Assembly: GCA_020073375.1 (NCBI GenBank)
Contig: JAIQFG010000013.1
Coordinates: 1 to 64,000, forward strand
Reading direction: 5' to 3'
Length of the DNA stretch: 64,000 bases
Source: Terriglobia bacterium
Lineage (GTDB): Bacteria; Acidobacteriota; Terriglobia; Acidiferrales; UBA7541
Positions 1 to 9,866 of this stretch are shown in pieces (position 1 is the first letter of the stretch; every line of letters starts with the position of its first letter). The position numbers and the translations under genes were made by a program. The notes under the pieces are model-generated. The model was not told where the DNA came from. It worked only from the letters and a program-made list of their open reading frames with translations, and searched no databases.

Positions 1-432
1 CAGCAGCGAATGCTCCTCGTCGAGATCGCGCATGAAAAATTGCTCGACCTGCAGGCCTCCTGCGTCCCACCACGCAATGCCGACCAGAAACGGGTACGTT
101 CCGGTGCCGCCGGCCAGTCCCGTTGTCTCCGTATCCAGAAACAGCCATTGTTCGGGGTCGATTGCCGCTGCGAAAACGTCTTTTGCATCCGGGCTCCGCG
201 GAGGCAGCAGCAGGGAAAGCGATCGCGCATCAGGCGAACAAATTTCCGGCGTCGCAAACCACTGCGCGACTGACAAATGCTCTCCGTAATGGTTCCGGCG
301 AACCTGCGCGCCGAGAAGTTGCGCCAGGCGGTCGCCGCCGTCGGGAGTCGCCGCTGCGGGCGAGGGAATCGCTTCCCGCTTTCGTGCCGGCCGCAACGCG
401 GCCACATGCGCGAATTTGTCATGCGCGCTCAA
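1..432 (-). CDS. mrfB: MrfB/YprB-like DEDD exonuclease (RNase H-like fold), C-terminal part beyond left edge
   Basis: Manual minus-strand translation gives ...GDRLAQLLGAQVRRNHYGEHLSVAQWF...DPEQWLFLDTETTGLAGGTGTYPFLVGIAWWDAGGLQVEQFFMRDLDEEHSLL; DTETTG is the first DEDD exonuclease motif. Likely TTG start at 432, just downstream of an in-frame stop. Not in the supplied ORF list because it runs off the edge. Confidence 0.75.
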   Translation of the reverse strand, partial: MSAHDKFAHVAALRPARKREAIPSPAAATPDGGDRLAQLLGAQVRRNHYGEHLSVAQWFATPEICSPDARSLSLLLPPRSPDAKDVFAAAIDPEQWLFLDTETTGLAGGTGTYPFLVGIAWWDAGGLQVEQFFMRDLDEEHSLL

Positions 433-462
433 TTCGAAACCCTAGCCACGGAGTTTGAATCC

Positions 463-610
463 ACAGATGAACACAGATTAACACTGATAAAACCAGGGAA
501 GAAAAGGAGTGGCGGGAACGGCGGGAATTCACCAGAGCCCATGCTTCCTTTGCGTTCAGGATTTCCGGTTTTCTTCATCAGTGTTCATCTGTGTTTATCC
601 GTGGATTCGT
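463..610. repeat. Inverted-repeat intergenic element (ccacagatgaacacagattaacactgat ... atcagtgttcatctgtgtttatccgtgg)
   Basis: The arms at about 463-489 and 577-606 are near-perfect reverse complements; located between the mrfB and mrfA homologues. Confidence 0.7.
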
Positions 611-617
611 TTTCTTC

Positions 618-3017
618 TTAGGCGCCCAAGCGGAAGAGGATCTCCAGGGCGGCTTCTTTCGCGCGCTCGCCGCGTCCACCGACCGGGCCCACGCAGGAGG
701 GGCAACCGTTGTCGCAGGGACAAGCGGCGATGAGTTCGCGCGTTTTCGCCAGCAGCAATTGATGCGCGCGAAAGAGCGGCTCGGAAAAACCGATGCCGCC
801 GGGATAGGCGTCGTAGAGATAGAGATTGGGCTCGAAGAATTCCTTTTCCGCGAGGGCCGTGACGCTTTCAAGGTCGGGCGGCTCTTCCCATTCGATTTCC
901 GAGCCGGGCGATGGCGGGCGCTCGCCGATGGCGGTGCCCAGGTCGCGGCCGTCGCACATCAGCAGGAGCGTGGCGATCGATTCCAGGGCGTGCAGCAGCC
1001 CGAACATGCCGCTCTGGCGGTCGCTCAGGGAAAACGGAAGCGATTCGACCAGCGGGCGTTCGAGCGTCAGCCAGAAGGCCGTGGTGTGCATTTCGTTTTC
1101 CGGCAATTCCAGCTTGCCGTCGCCGACATTTTCGTTGGTGAAAAATTTGATTTTTTTGAACCCGATGACCTGGGAACGCACCAGCACGTCGCCGTGGGAG
1201 CGCACCGCGCGCGCTTCCACGCCCGCGGCCTGGATGCGGTCGCTTTGAGCGGTCTCGAGCACGCGGACCTGCGTGTAGCGGATGGCATCGGTGTAGTAAT
1301 CGACGTCGACGCGCTTCACGTAGGCTTTTCGTTCCTCGAAATTCAGGGCTTCGACGTGAAACTGCTGCCCCTGGTGCAGGTAAATCGCCTTGGGATGAAC
1401 GGCGGTGAGCGCGCTTGAAAAATCCACTTCGCCGATCACCTCGGCGGCCTCGGTGATGTCGACGATCACGAAATTATCCGAGGTGACCGACCGCAGGCTT
1501 ACGGTATCGGCCGGATACGCTTCCTGCGTCCAGTGCCAATGCTCTCCGGTGCGGTGCAGGAAGCCCGCTTCGGCCAGCCGGTCGCAGAGTTCGGGAAGAT
1601 TCACTTCGCCGAACGATTCGCCGGCGGCGATGGGCAACTCGAACGCGGCGCACTTCAGGTGATTCACCAGAATTTCCAGATTATCCGGCTGGACGAACGC
1701 ATGTTCGGGAGAGCGGCCGAAAAAATAATCAGGATGCTGGACGATGAACTGGTCGAGCGGCGCGGAGGAAGCCACCAAGACGGCGCAAGAACTTCCGCTG
1801 CGGCGGCCGGCGCGGCCGGCGCGCTGCCAGGTGGAGGCGATCGTGCCCGCGTAGCCGGCCATGATCGTGGCGTCGAGCGAGCCCACATCGATGCCCAATT
1901 CCAGGGCGTTGGTCGAGACCACGCCGCGGATGCGTCCCTCGCGCAAACCGTGCTCGATTTCGCGGCGTTCGCCGGGCAGGTAGCCGCCGCGATAGCCGCG
2001 GATCGCCTGCGGCTGTCCCGGCGGCGCGGGATTGGCTTGCTGCAAGTAGGTCAGGAGCACTTCCGTGTAGAGCCGAGAATTGGCGAACACAATGGTTTGA
2101 AGATTTCGCTTCAGAAATTCCTGGGCCACGCGCGATGATTCGTTGATGTAGCTGCGCCGGATGCCCAGAAAGCGGTTCACCACCGGGGGATTGTAGAAAA
2201 TGAAAAATTTCTCGCCGGCCGGCGCGCCGTTTTCCTCGACCACTTCAAAACTGGTTTCCGCAAGGCGCGATGCGAGTTCTCCGGGATTGGCAATCGTCGC
2301 GGAAGAGCAGATGAATTGCGGGTCCGAACCGTAAAATCGCGCGATGCGCCGCAGCCGCCGCAGGACGTTGGCCAGGTGGCTTCCGAAGACGCCGCGGTAG
2401 GTGTGCAATTCGTCCAGCACGATGTACTGGAGATTTTCAAACAGTCGCTGCCAGCGCGTGTGGTGCGGCAGGATTCCGGTGTGCAGCATGTCGGGATTGG
2501 TGAGCACGATGTGGCCGCGCTCGCGAATGGCCTTGCGCGCATCGGCCGGTGTGTCGCCGTCGTAGGTGAACACGCCGAAGCGATTGTCGAGCCGCTGGCC
2601 GAGGTCGTGCAATTCGGCGAGCTGGTCCTGCGCCAGCGCCTTGGTGGGGAACAGGTACAGAGCGCGCGTGTCCGGATTTGCAAGCACGGCGTTCAGCACG
2701 GGCAGGTTGTAGCACAGGGTTTTTCCGGAGGCAGTCGGCGTGATGACCACGACGTTGCGGCCCTGGCGCGCGATTTCCGCAGCCGCGGCCTGGTGGGTGT
2801 AGAGCTGTGAGATGCCCTTTTCGGCGTAGGCTCCTGCAAGCTCCGCGCGGACCCACTCCGGCATGGGAGCGAATTTGGCGTCGCGCGCCGGGATGTGGTG
2901 CACGGCGGTGAGAATTTCTCCGCGGTGGTCGCGCTCGGCCAGTTGATCGACGATTTCGCGGACGCGCGTGAGCGTAAGGGCGTCCTGAGTGCGTCGTACA
3001 GCGAGAGATTGAGGCAA
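618..3017 (-). CDS. mrfA: DEAD/DEAH-box helicase with C-terminal DUF1998 four-Cys Zn domain (MrfA/YprA-like)
   Basis: 799 aa; Walker A-like TPTASGKT, DELH (LDELHTYRG), SATIANP, QRAGRAGRRSG, and C-terminal CPCDNGCPSCVG four-Cys motif. Confidence 0.85.
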   Translation of the reverse strand: MPQSLAVRRTQDALTLTRVREIVDQLAERDHRGEILTAVHHIPARDAKFAPMPEWVRAELAGAYAEKGISQLYTHQAAAAEIARQGRNVVVITPTASGKTLCYNLPVLNAVLANPDTRALYLFPTKALAQDQLAELHDLGQRLDNRFGVFTYDGDTPADARKAIRERGHIVLTNPDMLHTGILPHHTRWQRLFENLQYIVLDELHTYRGVFGSHLANVLRRLRRIARFYGSDPQFICSSATIANPGELASRLAETSFEVVEENGAPAGEKFFIFYNPPVVNRFLGIRRSYINESSRVAQEFLKRNLQTIVFANSRLYTEVLLTYLQQANPAPPGQPQAIRGYRGGYLPGERREIEHGLREGRIRGVVSTNALELGIDVGSLDATIMAGYAGTIASTWQRAGRAGRRSGSSCAVLVASSAPLDQFIVQHPDYFFGRSPEHAFVQPDNLEILVNHLKCAAFELPIAAGESFGEVNLPELCDRLAEAGFLHRTGEHWHWTQEAYPADTVSLRSVTSDNFVIVDITEAAEVIGEVDFSSALTAVHPKAIYLHQGQQFHVEALNFEERKAYVKRVDVDYYTDAIRYTQVRVLETAQSDRIQAAGVEARAVRSHGDVLVRSQVIGFKKIKFFTNENVGDGKLELPENEMHTTAFWLTLERPLVESLPFSLSDRQSGMFGLLHALESIATLLLMCDGRDLGTAIGERPPSPGSEIEWEEPPDLESVTALAEKEFFEPNLYLYDAYPGGIGFSEPLFRAHQLLLAKTRELIAACPCDNGCPSCVGPVGGRGERAKEAALEILFRLGA

Positions 3018-3202
3018 TTCAGTCCTCCCAGGCGCTTCGCCTTTTATTCGCTAAAGCTAGCACGGCGTTTAGGCCAGCGCAACGGCGATTTCGAGCAGAA
3101 TAAATGGACGATTCGGCCCTATGAAAGCTGCAAGGCGCGAACAAGCAGCCGTTGGTCTTATCCGTGTTCCTCCGTGTGCATCCGTGGATAAATTTCCGCC
3201 AG

Positions 3203-5596
3203 CTAGTAGTGAAACCGGTAGCGCAACTGGACGAAAATCTCGCGCGGATTGCTGAAATGAAATCCGCCAAAGGTCAGACTGTCGTCGTACATCACGCGGC
3301 GGTTTCCTATATTCAATCCCGAAACCGATACCGAAAACTTTTCACCAAAATCCTTTCCCAGCGAAAGGTCGAATGTCTTGTGGGACGGCAAGTAATCCAG
3401 AGTGGAGCAACAAGGCGCTCCCCCGTCCATGGGGCCATTTCCATTGAGGAAGCCCGAGCCATAGTACATGTTGGCCGATACATAGCTGCTCCACGGCAAG
3501 GTGACCTCGGCGCCCACATTCAGAGTATTCCGCTGGTCGTGATCGAGCGGCGCGTAATCGGGAGAGGGAGTGTTGTCCGTGGGAATCAAGCCGCCGGTGA
3601 TGTTTCCGCGGGCTTCGCCGATTTGATTGGAGTAGGCCATGTGAATCTGCACGCGCTTCCAGAGGCGCGGAGACCGCAAGGTCATTTCCCAGCCGCGGAT
3701 CAAGGCTTCAGTGAGCGTGACCGGAATGAAGACGTTGGATTCGCCCAGATTATTGTGATCGAAAAAATTGTTGGCGCGGGTGCGGAACGTGTCCGTATCC
3801 AGGCTCCAGCCCTTGTACGGCATGGTCACGCCGAATTGATACTCCTCATCGCGTTCTCCGGATAAGAATCCGAAGCTATAACCCTGGCCGCTCGCTGCGT
3901 CCACCAGCGCCGGGCCGTTGAAAGTCAGCAGCGGGGGAGCCTGGTAGAAACGCCCGTAGAATCCGTGGAAAATCCAGTCGAGCTTGGGCACCAGAATGGA
4001 AATTCCGGCGCGCGGACTGGTGGCGTTTTCGGTGGTGCTGCCCGAGAAATGAGATTGCCGCACGCCGCCGCTCAGCGTGAGCCACGAGGTGGGTTTGAAT
4101 TTATCTTCAAACCAGGCTTCGACCAGGCCGCCATTCACGATTTCGCGATCCGAGAAATTGGGGGCGCTGGCGTCATTAAACAAAACGCTGAACAGCTGGT
4201 TGTCATGCTGCGCGAATCCATAGACCCCGCCGCTCATCGAGTTTCGCGCAGAGGTTCCGGTCAGGGTTACTTGTCCACCCGTGTAGGTGGAAGCGCGGTC
4301 GTTGGTCGTAGCCGTGGGCAGGTCGTTGGGGTCGCTCCTGTAGTTCGCGCTATTGGAATGGAACAGGGGAGAGACCGTCAGGATGGAATCCTTACTGAGC
4401 GTGCGCACCCAGGTGAAATTGACGAACGTGTCGGCTTCGTGATCGCCATCCCTTTGGAAAAATGTGCCCGGCGGATAAGGCGTTTCAAAAATGGCGCCGG
4501 GAACGCCGTCCACTTCGTTGATTTGGCCGTTGGACAAGGGGATCTGATAGTAGTCGCGCCGCGAGGAGACGACCAGACGAAGCTGATTTTTGGGATTTAC
4601 GTTGAAGATCAGCGAGCCGAACCCGCCAAGTCCGTTTTCCGCGTCATGGATGACTTCCGGGGCCGGGGGTTGCAGGCCCAGGTTGCTGCGATTACCGTTC
4701 AGGCCGCCATAGTAGGCAAATTTTTCCGTGTGGCCGCCGCAACTGATCTGGTCGTTGGTCTGGAAGAAGTTTCCGAAGCTGGCGTTGAGTTCGCATTCGT
4801 TGTCGCGCTCGAAGCCTGTCCGGGGCACGACGTTGAACACCCCGTAGGTGCGGTCGCCGTAATCCGCGTCATAGCTTCCGCGCTGCACCTCGATGTAATC
4901 GGCGTCCTTGGGGTCAAATTGCGGGCCCACATTGCTGGCGATATTGGTATTGGGAACGGGCACGCCGTCGATCATCCAGCTTACCTGGTGGCCTCCGCGA
5001 ATATGGAGCTGATCGTGGGTGATATACGAACCTGGCACGTAATTCGTGATGATGGACAGGCTGTTGGTGCGGCTGGCGCCGGGAGTCTGCTGGATCTCTT
5101 CTCGGTTCAAGAGTGTAGTCGGAGTCACCGAGTCGACAGTTGCGGTGACCGGTTCTCCGGTCACGACTGTTTTCTCATTCACCGGCGCCAGGACCAGCTG
5201 AAAATGCAATACCGAGCTGGCACCTGAGGTGACGATTACGGCCTGTCTTTCCGTTTGAAAATTCTGGACCGTGACGGTAACCGTGTATTCGCCCAGCGGC
5301 ACGGCATTGAAATCGAATTCGCCATTCTCGTCCGAAACCGAATGCTGCGCCCAATCGGATTTTTGGGCATGCAAGTCCACGACGACGCCCTGGACGGGCC
5401 GGTGCTGAGGATCGTGTACGATGCCATGCACCGTGCCGAAAATTTCCGCATGAATTGGGGCGGATCCGAACCCGGCGGCGGCGAATGCAAGTGCTAGACC
5501 AATTCCCAGATGCTTAATCCACCTCTTGAAATTCATTTTTCCCCTCGCTTGAATTGAAACCCCTGGCTTCGCCGCGCGGACGTATCCACACGGCAT
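3203..5596 (-). CDS. TonB-dependent receptor with carboxypeptidase-regulatory-like (CarboxypepD_reg) N-terminal domain
   Basis: 797 aa, signal peptide, GTVHGIVHDPQHRPVQGVVVDLHA domain, plug-like DADYIEVQRGSYDADYGDRTYGVFNVVPRTG, C-terminal RYRFHY. Confidence 0.85.
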   Translation of the reverse strand: MPCGYVRAAKPGVSIQARGKMNFKRWIKHLGIGLALAFAAAGFGSAPIHAEIFGTVHGIVHDPQHRPVQGVVVDLHAQKSDWAQHSVSDENGEFDFNAVPLGEYTVTVTVQNFQTERQAVIVTSGASSVLHFQLVLAPVNEKTVVTGEPVTATVDSVTPTTLLNREEIQQTPGASRTNSLSIITNYVPGSYITHDQLHIRGGHQVSWMIDGVPVPNTNIASNVGPQFDPKDADYIEVQRGSYDADYGDRTYGVFNVVPRTGFERDNECELNASFGNFFQTNDQISCGGHTEKFAYYGGLNGNRSNLGLQPPAPEVIHDAENGLGGFGSLIFNVNPKNQLRLVVSSRRDYYQIPLSNGQINEVDGVPGAIFETPYPPGTFFQRDGDHEADTFVNFTWVRTLSKDSILTVSPLFHSNSANYRSDPNDLPTATTNDRASTYTGGQVTLTGTSARNSMSGGVYGFAQHDNQLFSVLFNDASAPNFSDREIVNGGLVEAWFEDKFKPTSWLTLSGGVRQSHFSGSTTENATSPRAGISILVPKLDWIFHGFYGRFYQAPPLLTFNGPALVDAASGQGYSFGFLSGERDEEYQFGVTMPYKGWSLDTDTFRTRANNFFDHNNLGESNVFIPVTLTEALIRGWEMTLRSPRLWKRVQIHMAYSNQIGEARGNITGGLIPTDNTPSPDYAPLDHDQRNTLNVGAEVTLPWSSYVSANMYYGSGFLNGNGPMDGGAPCCSTLDYLPSHKTFDLSLGKDFGEKFSVSVSGLNIGNRRVMYDDSLTFGGFHFSNPREIFVQLRYRFHY

Positions 5597-5626
5597 TCCA
5601 GTCGCATTCTTAAGACTGCCGATGAA

Positions 5627-6013
5627 TTAACCGGGAAGCGTGCGAGGAGGGGGCGTCAAAGGAAGATTCAAATGGAAGGGAGCAAATTCCCAAGCCTGGA
5701 TTGGCGCGGGTTCCGCATGGATCTGGTGCGAAACCGTCACCGGGGCCGCAAGCACGAAGAGCGCGGTTCCCACGGCGGGATTCGCCGGCATATCGCAGGC
5801 GCGCATGGAGCAGTCATTACCGGCCTGCTGTCCTGCCGCGCCGCAGAGATTCCTGTCCCGGTCAAGATCCCGCGCCTGACGATGGTGCAAAGGGCAGTAA
5901 TCGGCAGTGCAGCAGGCGGGCAGGGCTGAGGCGGAAAGCGATTCTGCCAGAGCCGGCAGGCTTGCCAGTAGCAGGGAAGAGAGCGCGAGAATCGCAAATA
6001 GTTTCCGGATCAT
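5627..6013 (-). CDS. Hypothetical exported small protein
   Basis: In-frame ATG at 6013 gives MIRKLFAILALSSLLLASLPALAES..., a clear signal peptide; a short start is preferred over the 267-aa ORF. Confidence 0.45.
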   Translation of the reverse strand: MIRKLFAILALSSLLLASLPALAESLSASALPACCTADYCPLHHRQARDLDRDRNLCGAAGQQAGNDCSMRACDMPANPAVGTALFVLAAPVTVSHQIHAEPAPIQAWEFAPFHLNLPLTPPPRTLPG

Positions 6014-6145
6014 TTGCAGACCTGCCGCAGGAAATGAAAATTTCCCGCGTCCCACAAGCATACTCGCCATCCGGGACCGGATACAACGCCTAAAATTGCC
6101 GCGTGCGGACCACGCATCTTGACATGACGGCGTTCGACCTCCAAT

Positions 6146-6601
6146 ATGCATGGCATGGCACATATATTTTTGATTTTCGATTTTGGCGGCAACGAGGAAG
6201 TCGCGCAGCTGGCACGGCACAAAGTGGACGGATGGAAGCAGGGATTCCGGCTCGGGAAAAAACTCGAACTCAAATTTGAGCGCAAGGGGCCGGAACCGGC
6301 AGGCGCTTCCGAGGCTCCCGCCAAAGCGGCCAATGAGGACTCCAAAGCGAAGGGATCGTCCAAGAGCAAGACGAAAACCGCCGACAAGGCCGGGAAAGCG
6401 GAGGATGCAAAGCCCGATGCGGCAGCGCAAATCCGCCTGCTTGTCCGGATGGATTTTTCAGATCACGAAAAGCTTTCCAGCCAGCGCTGGCTGGAACGAA
6501 TTCCCACCGAAGAGCCGTTCAAATCGGTGCCTGCAAAGATCGTCCGAGCCGGCGATCCTGATTACCGGAGCACATCGGATCTGTTCGATTCGCTGGATTG
6601 A
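6146..6601 (+). CDS. Hypothetical protein with Lys/Ala-rich linker
   Basis: 151 aa ORF MHGMAHIFLIFDFGGNEEVAQLARHKVDGWKQGFRLGKKLELKFERKG... Confidence 0.5.
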   Translation: MHGMAHIFLIFDFGGNEEVAQLARHKVDGWKQGFRLGKKLELKFERKGPEPAGASEAPAKAANEDSKAKGSSKSKTKTADKAGKAEDAKPDAAAQIRLLVRMDFSDHEKLSSQRWLERIPTEEPFKSVPAKIVRAGDPDYRSTSDLFDSLD

Positions 6602-6658
6602 TTTTACTTAGGCGGAGAGAAACGCACTTCCAGTCAGACGAGCGGTAAGTGCCGAAAA

Positions 6659-6841
6659 TTAGCCGATACGGAAGTTAGGCTGTTGGGAGGCCTGCAAAGA
6701 TTCCAGAGTTGCAAACAAGCAAGCCAGAAATTCTTCCTTCTGTACGCGAGCGCTTTTGCCGATGGCTGCTCCCAATACCAAGCCAGCTACCAGCGCAACC
6801 AAAGACCAAATACCCAGAATCTCGATCGCTAGAATGCCCAT
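6659..6841 (-). CDS. Hypothetical small membrane protein
   Basis: 60 aa with one hydrophobic segment (IWSLVALVAGLVLGAAIG); weak support. Confidence 0.3.
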   Translation of the reverse strand: MGILAIEILGIWSLVALVAGLVLGAAIGKSARVQKEEFLACLFATLESLQASQQPNFRIG

Positions 6842-7229
6842 CGCTCGCCTCCCCCGAAGCTCATCTCAAAGCAGCCAACAGTGAAACTGCACGAGCTAAG
6901 CCAAACTCAGAATCCAGGCGCAAATCCGTAACACTTGAAAATTCAAGTACATACAGATAACTACTGCAACTGGCGCAATTCCTAGTTTCGCTTTGGCTTT
7001 GTAATCTCTATATTGCGCCGACCTAGTTTACACGGACTAGTAGTCCCGCAACTGATAGTACCACAAATCCCATTCTTTCATCAACTTCAAGTTCTTTCGG
7101 TCTTCGGGTGTGCCAGGAGCATTTCGTGGGCTGATCGTTGGTACGTTTCCAACTCGCCGTACCGAAACTGTACTTCTGACCAGCATTTTATTTCGACCAA
7201 CCCCGCTAAGCTGATTTGAGGAACTTGGA

Positions 7230-9401
7230 TTGCACCGCTACATGGGTGTGCCCCAATTCTTACGAAGCGCAAATACTCAGCTCTTTCGTTTCGGAGGATT
7301 CTTGTTACGAACGCGGTCGGTACGCAATCTTTGGACTCTTGCGGCGGTTCTGCTCTTTTCGATTTCAGCGCGCGCCCAGGGTTGGCGCCAGGTCGGGCCT
7401 TCGGGAGGGGACGTGCAGTCCCTCGCCGCGGTGCCGGGCAGCACGCGCGCGCTCTTCCTGGGCACTTCGGACGGGCATGTTTTTGGATCCAATGATTCAG
7501 GGGAACATTGGAACCTGTTGGGCCGGATCGGCGAGCATCACGACGACGTGATCATGTCCATGGCCGTGGACCCGCGCTCGGCATACACCTTGTACGCCAC
7601 CAGTTGGACACTCGGTTCGCATGGCGGCGGAGTCTACGCAAGCAACGATGGCGGCCACAACTGGGAGCTGATCGGCTTGTCGGGGCTCGTCGTGCGCGCG
7701 ATTGCCATTGCGCCTTCCCGCCCAGACACCCTGGTGGCCGGCGCCACCGATGGCGTATACCGCTCGGAAGACTCCGGCAAGCATTGGGCGCGCATTTCGC
7801 CTGAAAATCATGAAGACCTGCGCAACTTCGACTCGATTGCCATCGATCCGCGCGATCCCAATACGATTTATGCGGGCACATATCATTTGCCCTGGAAGAC
7901 GGTGGACGGCGGTAAGACCTGGGCGCCCATTCATCAGGGTATGGTCGACGATTCCGACGTCATGAGCGTCACCATCGACCAGAACAATTCCGCGCATATT
8001 TTTGCCAGCGCGTGCTCCGGCATCTATCACAGTTCGGATGCGGGCGCGAATTGGAGCAAGTTCAAGGGCATTCCCAAGGATTCGCGCCGCACCGTGCACA
8101 TCCTGCAGGATCCGAAACGCCCGCAGACCGTGTATGCCGCCACCACCGAAGGCCTGTGGAAAACCTCCGACGACGGCTCGAACTGGCGCCTGATCACGTC
8201 CGCTTCCTGGAGCATCCTTTCGATGCTCATCGATCCTGAAAATTCGGATCGCCTGATCCTGGGCACCGAACGGCTCGGCGTTCAGGTGAGCGGCGACGGC
8301 GGACAAACATATCGCGCCGCGAATCAGGGGTTCTCGCATCGCCGCATCGTGGATGCGGCAGTCGACCCGCAGCGCCCGGAACGCGCCCTTGTTGTGCTGA
8401 CCAGCAATTTTGAACCGTTGCTTGAAACGGCTGATTCCGGCCGCACCTGGACGCCAATCGCGGCGGGCCTGAAATCCGGGCCACCGCGCCACGTATTCGC
8501 CTCCCCGGACGGCTGGTATGCCGCTCCGGGCCCGGGCGGGCTGCTGCGCTATGACGCAGGCAAAGCCTCCTGGGTAGCTGTCAATCAGGTCACTGAAACA
8601 CGATCTGCAAGCAAACAGGCCGCCGTGCCTGCGCTGAAAAAGATATCCGCTTCAGGGGCGCGCGCACCGGGCACGAAGGCGCAAGGGAAGTCAGCCGCAT
8701 CTACCGCGACCAAAACCACGATTCCATTTCACGCGAAAGTGAATGACATGTCTTTCGGCAATGACGCCTGGTACGCCGCCACCGAAGAAGGCTTGCTTGT
8801 CTCCCGCGACCGTGGCTTGAACTGGAGCAGCGTGCCATTCACGCCTGTTCAGCCGGCGGCTGCTTCGGGCGCAAGCACCTCGGCGGTCCGCGCCGTGCGC
8901 GTCGGGAATTCCAATTCTTATCTCTGGGCCCTGACCGCGAAGCAACTGGAAGTTTCCGGCGATTCCGGAAAGACCTGGATTGCCCGCGCTCTGCCTGTCG
9001 AGTCCCGCGGCGATCTCCATTTCCAGCCGTCGGACGAACACACGGTTGTGCTGGCCGGCGACCACGGAGTGTTTCTCTCGCGCGATGCCGGCGAATCCTG
9101 GCGCCAGGCGAACGTCTCGGAACTTCTGATCGACGATCTGGCTCCGGTGCGAAGCGCCATCGTGGTTGCCTCGGCGAACGGCACTCTGTTTCTTTCGCGC
9201 GACTCCGGGAAAACCTGGACGCACATGGATGGCCCGGGCGCGCAGGGCGCGCTTTCTGCGCTCCGCTCACGCGATGCGGGAAACCAGCTGGTCGCTGCGT
9301 CCGCAACCGAAGGATTGTTCGTCCTCGACATGGGCGCCGCTTCTTCCGCGTTGGGCGCGTCGGCCGATGCGACCGCGGACCTGCCGGCGCCGCAGAAGTG
9401 A
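7230..9401 (+). CDS. BNR/VPS10-like beta-propeller protein (YCF48-like repeats)
   Basis: Recurrent S.DGG..W / SRDSGKTW motifs across 723 aa. Confidence 0.8.
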   Translation: MHRYMGVPQFLRSANTQLFRFGGFLLRTRSVRNLWTLAAVLLFSISARAQGWRQVGPSGGDVQSLAAVPGSTRALFLGTSDGHVFGSNDSGEHWNLLGRIGEHHDDVIMSMAVDPRSAYTLYATSWTLGSHGGGVYASNDGGHNWELIGLSGLVVRAIAIAPSRPDTLVAGATDGVYRSEDSGKHWARISPENHEDLRNFDSIAIDPRDPNTIYAGTYHLPWKTVDGGKTWAPIHQGMVDDSDVMSVTIDQNNSAHIFASACSGIYHSSDAGANWSKFKGIPKDSRRTVHILQDPKRPQTVYAATTEGLWKTSDDGSNWRLITSASWSILSMLIDPENSDRLILGTERLGVQVSGDGGQTYRAANQGFSHRRIVDAAVDPQRPERALVVLTSNFEPLLETADSGRTWTPIAAGLKSGPPRHVFASPDGWYAAPGPGGLLRYDAGKASWVAVNQVTETRSASKQAAVPALKKISASGARAPGTKAQGKSAASTATKTTIPFHAKVNDMSFGNDAWYAATEEGLLVSRDRGLNWSSVPFTPVQPAAASGASTSAVRAVRVGNSNSYLWALTAKQLEVSGDSGKTWIARALPVESRGDLHFQPSDEHTVVLAGDHGVFLSRDAGESWRQANVSELLIDDLAPVRSAIVVASANGTLFLSRDSGKTWTHMDGPGAQGALSALRSRDAGNQLVAASATEGLFVLDMGAASSALGASADATADLPAPQK

Positions 9402-9866
9402 CGCTCGGATTGCTTCGGGCGGTTTTAGGGCGGGTTTTTTGCGGGCTGCAGGCGGGCCCGCGGGCGGTACAGGAATTTTAGAGATTGCAGGCGCACCTTC
9501 GCTGCCGCGATGCTGTGCGCCGGCAATATGATGGCGCTTATCCCCCCGGTTGCGCCGTCATTCAGCGCGGCAGAGCGTTTCCGTCTCAGCTCCACACCCT
9601 GGGACGCGGAACGCTCGCCGTGATTTTTCCATTCGCCGCTCGATCACTATTTCTTCCCGCGGTTCTTTTTCCTTGCGTTCCGGTGGCCATTTTTCCTTGC
9701 ATCGTCATTCATATTTCGTGCTAAAAGGTATCGCGCTCTGTTATCAATTTTGCAGCCGCGCCAGTGCGGGCGGCTTCGCGGTCCGCGTCGCTTTGGTTAT
9801 AATGAATTGTCATCCAGGCCTCGCGTTCAGGTCGTGCGTTGAGGGCAATGTTCGAGGAGCAACCGC

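Noticed and set aside
3965-5227. 420-aa plus-strand ORF
   Set aside because: Antisense shadow of the TonB-dependent receptor.
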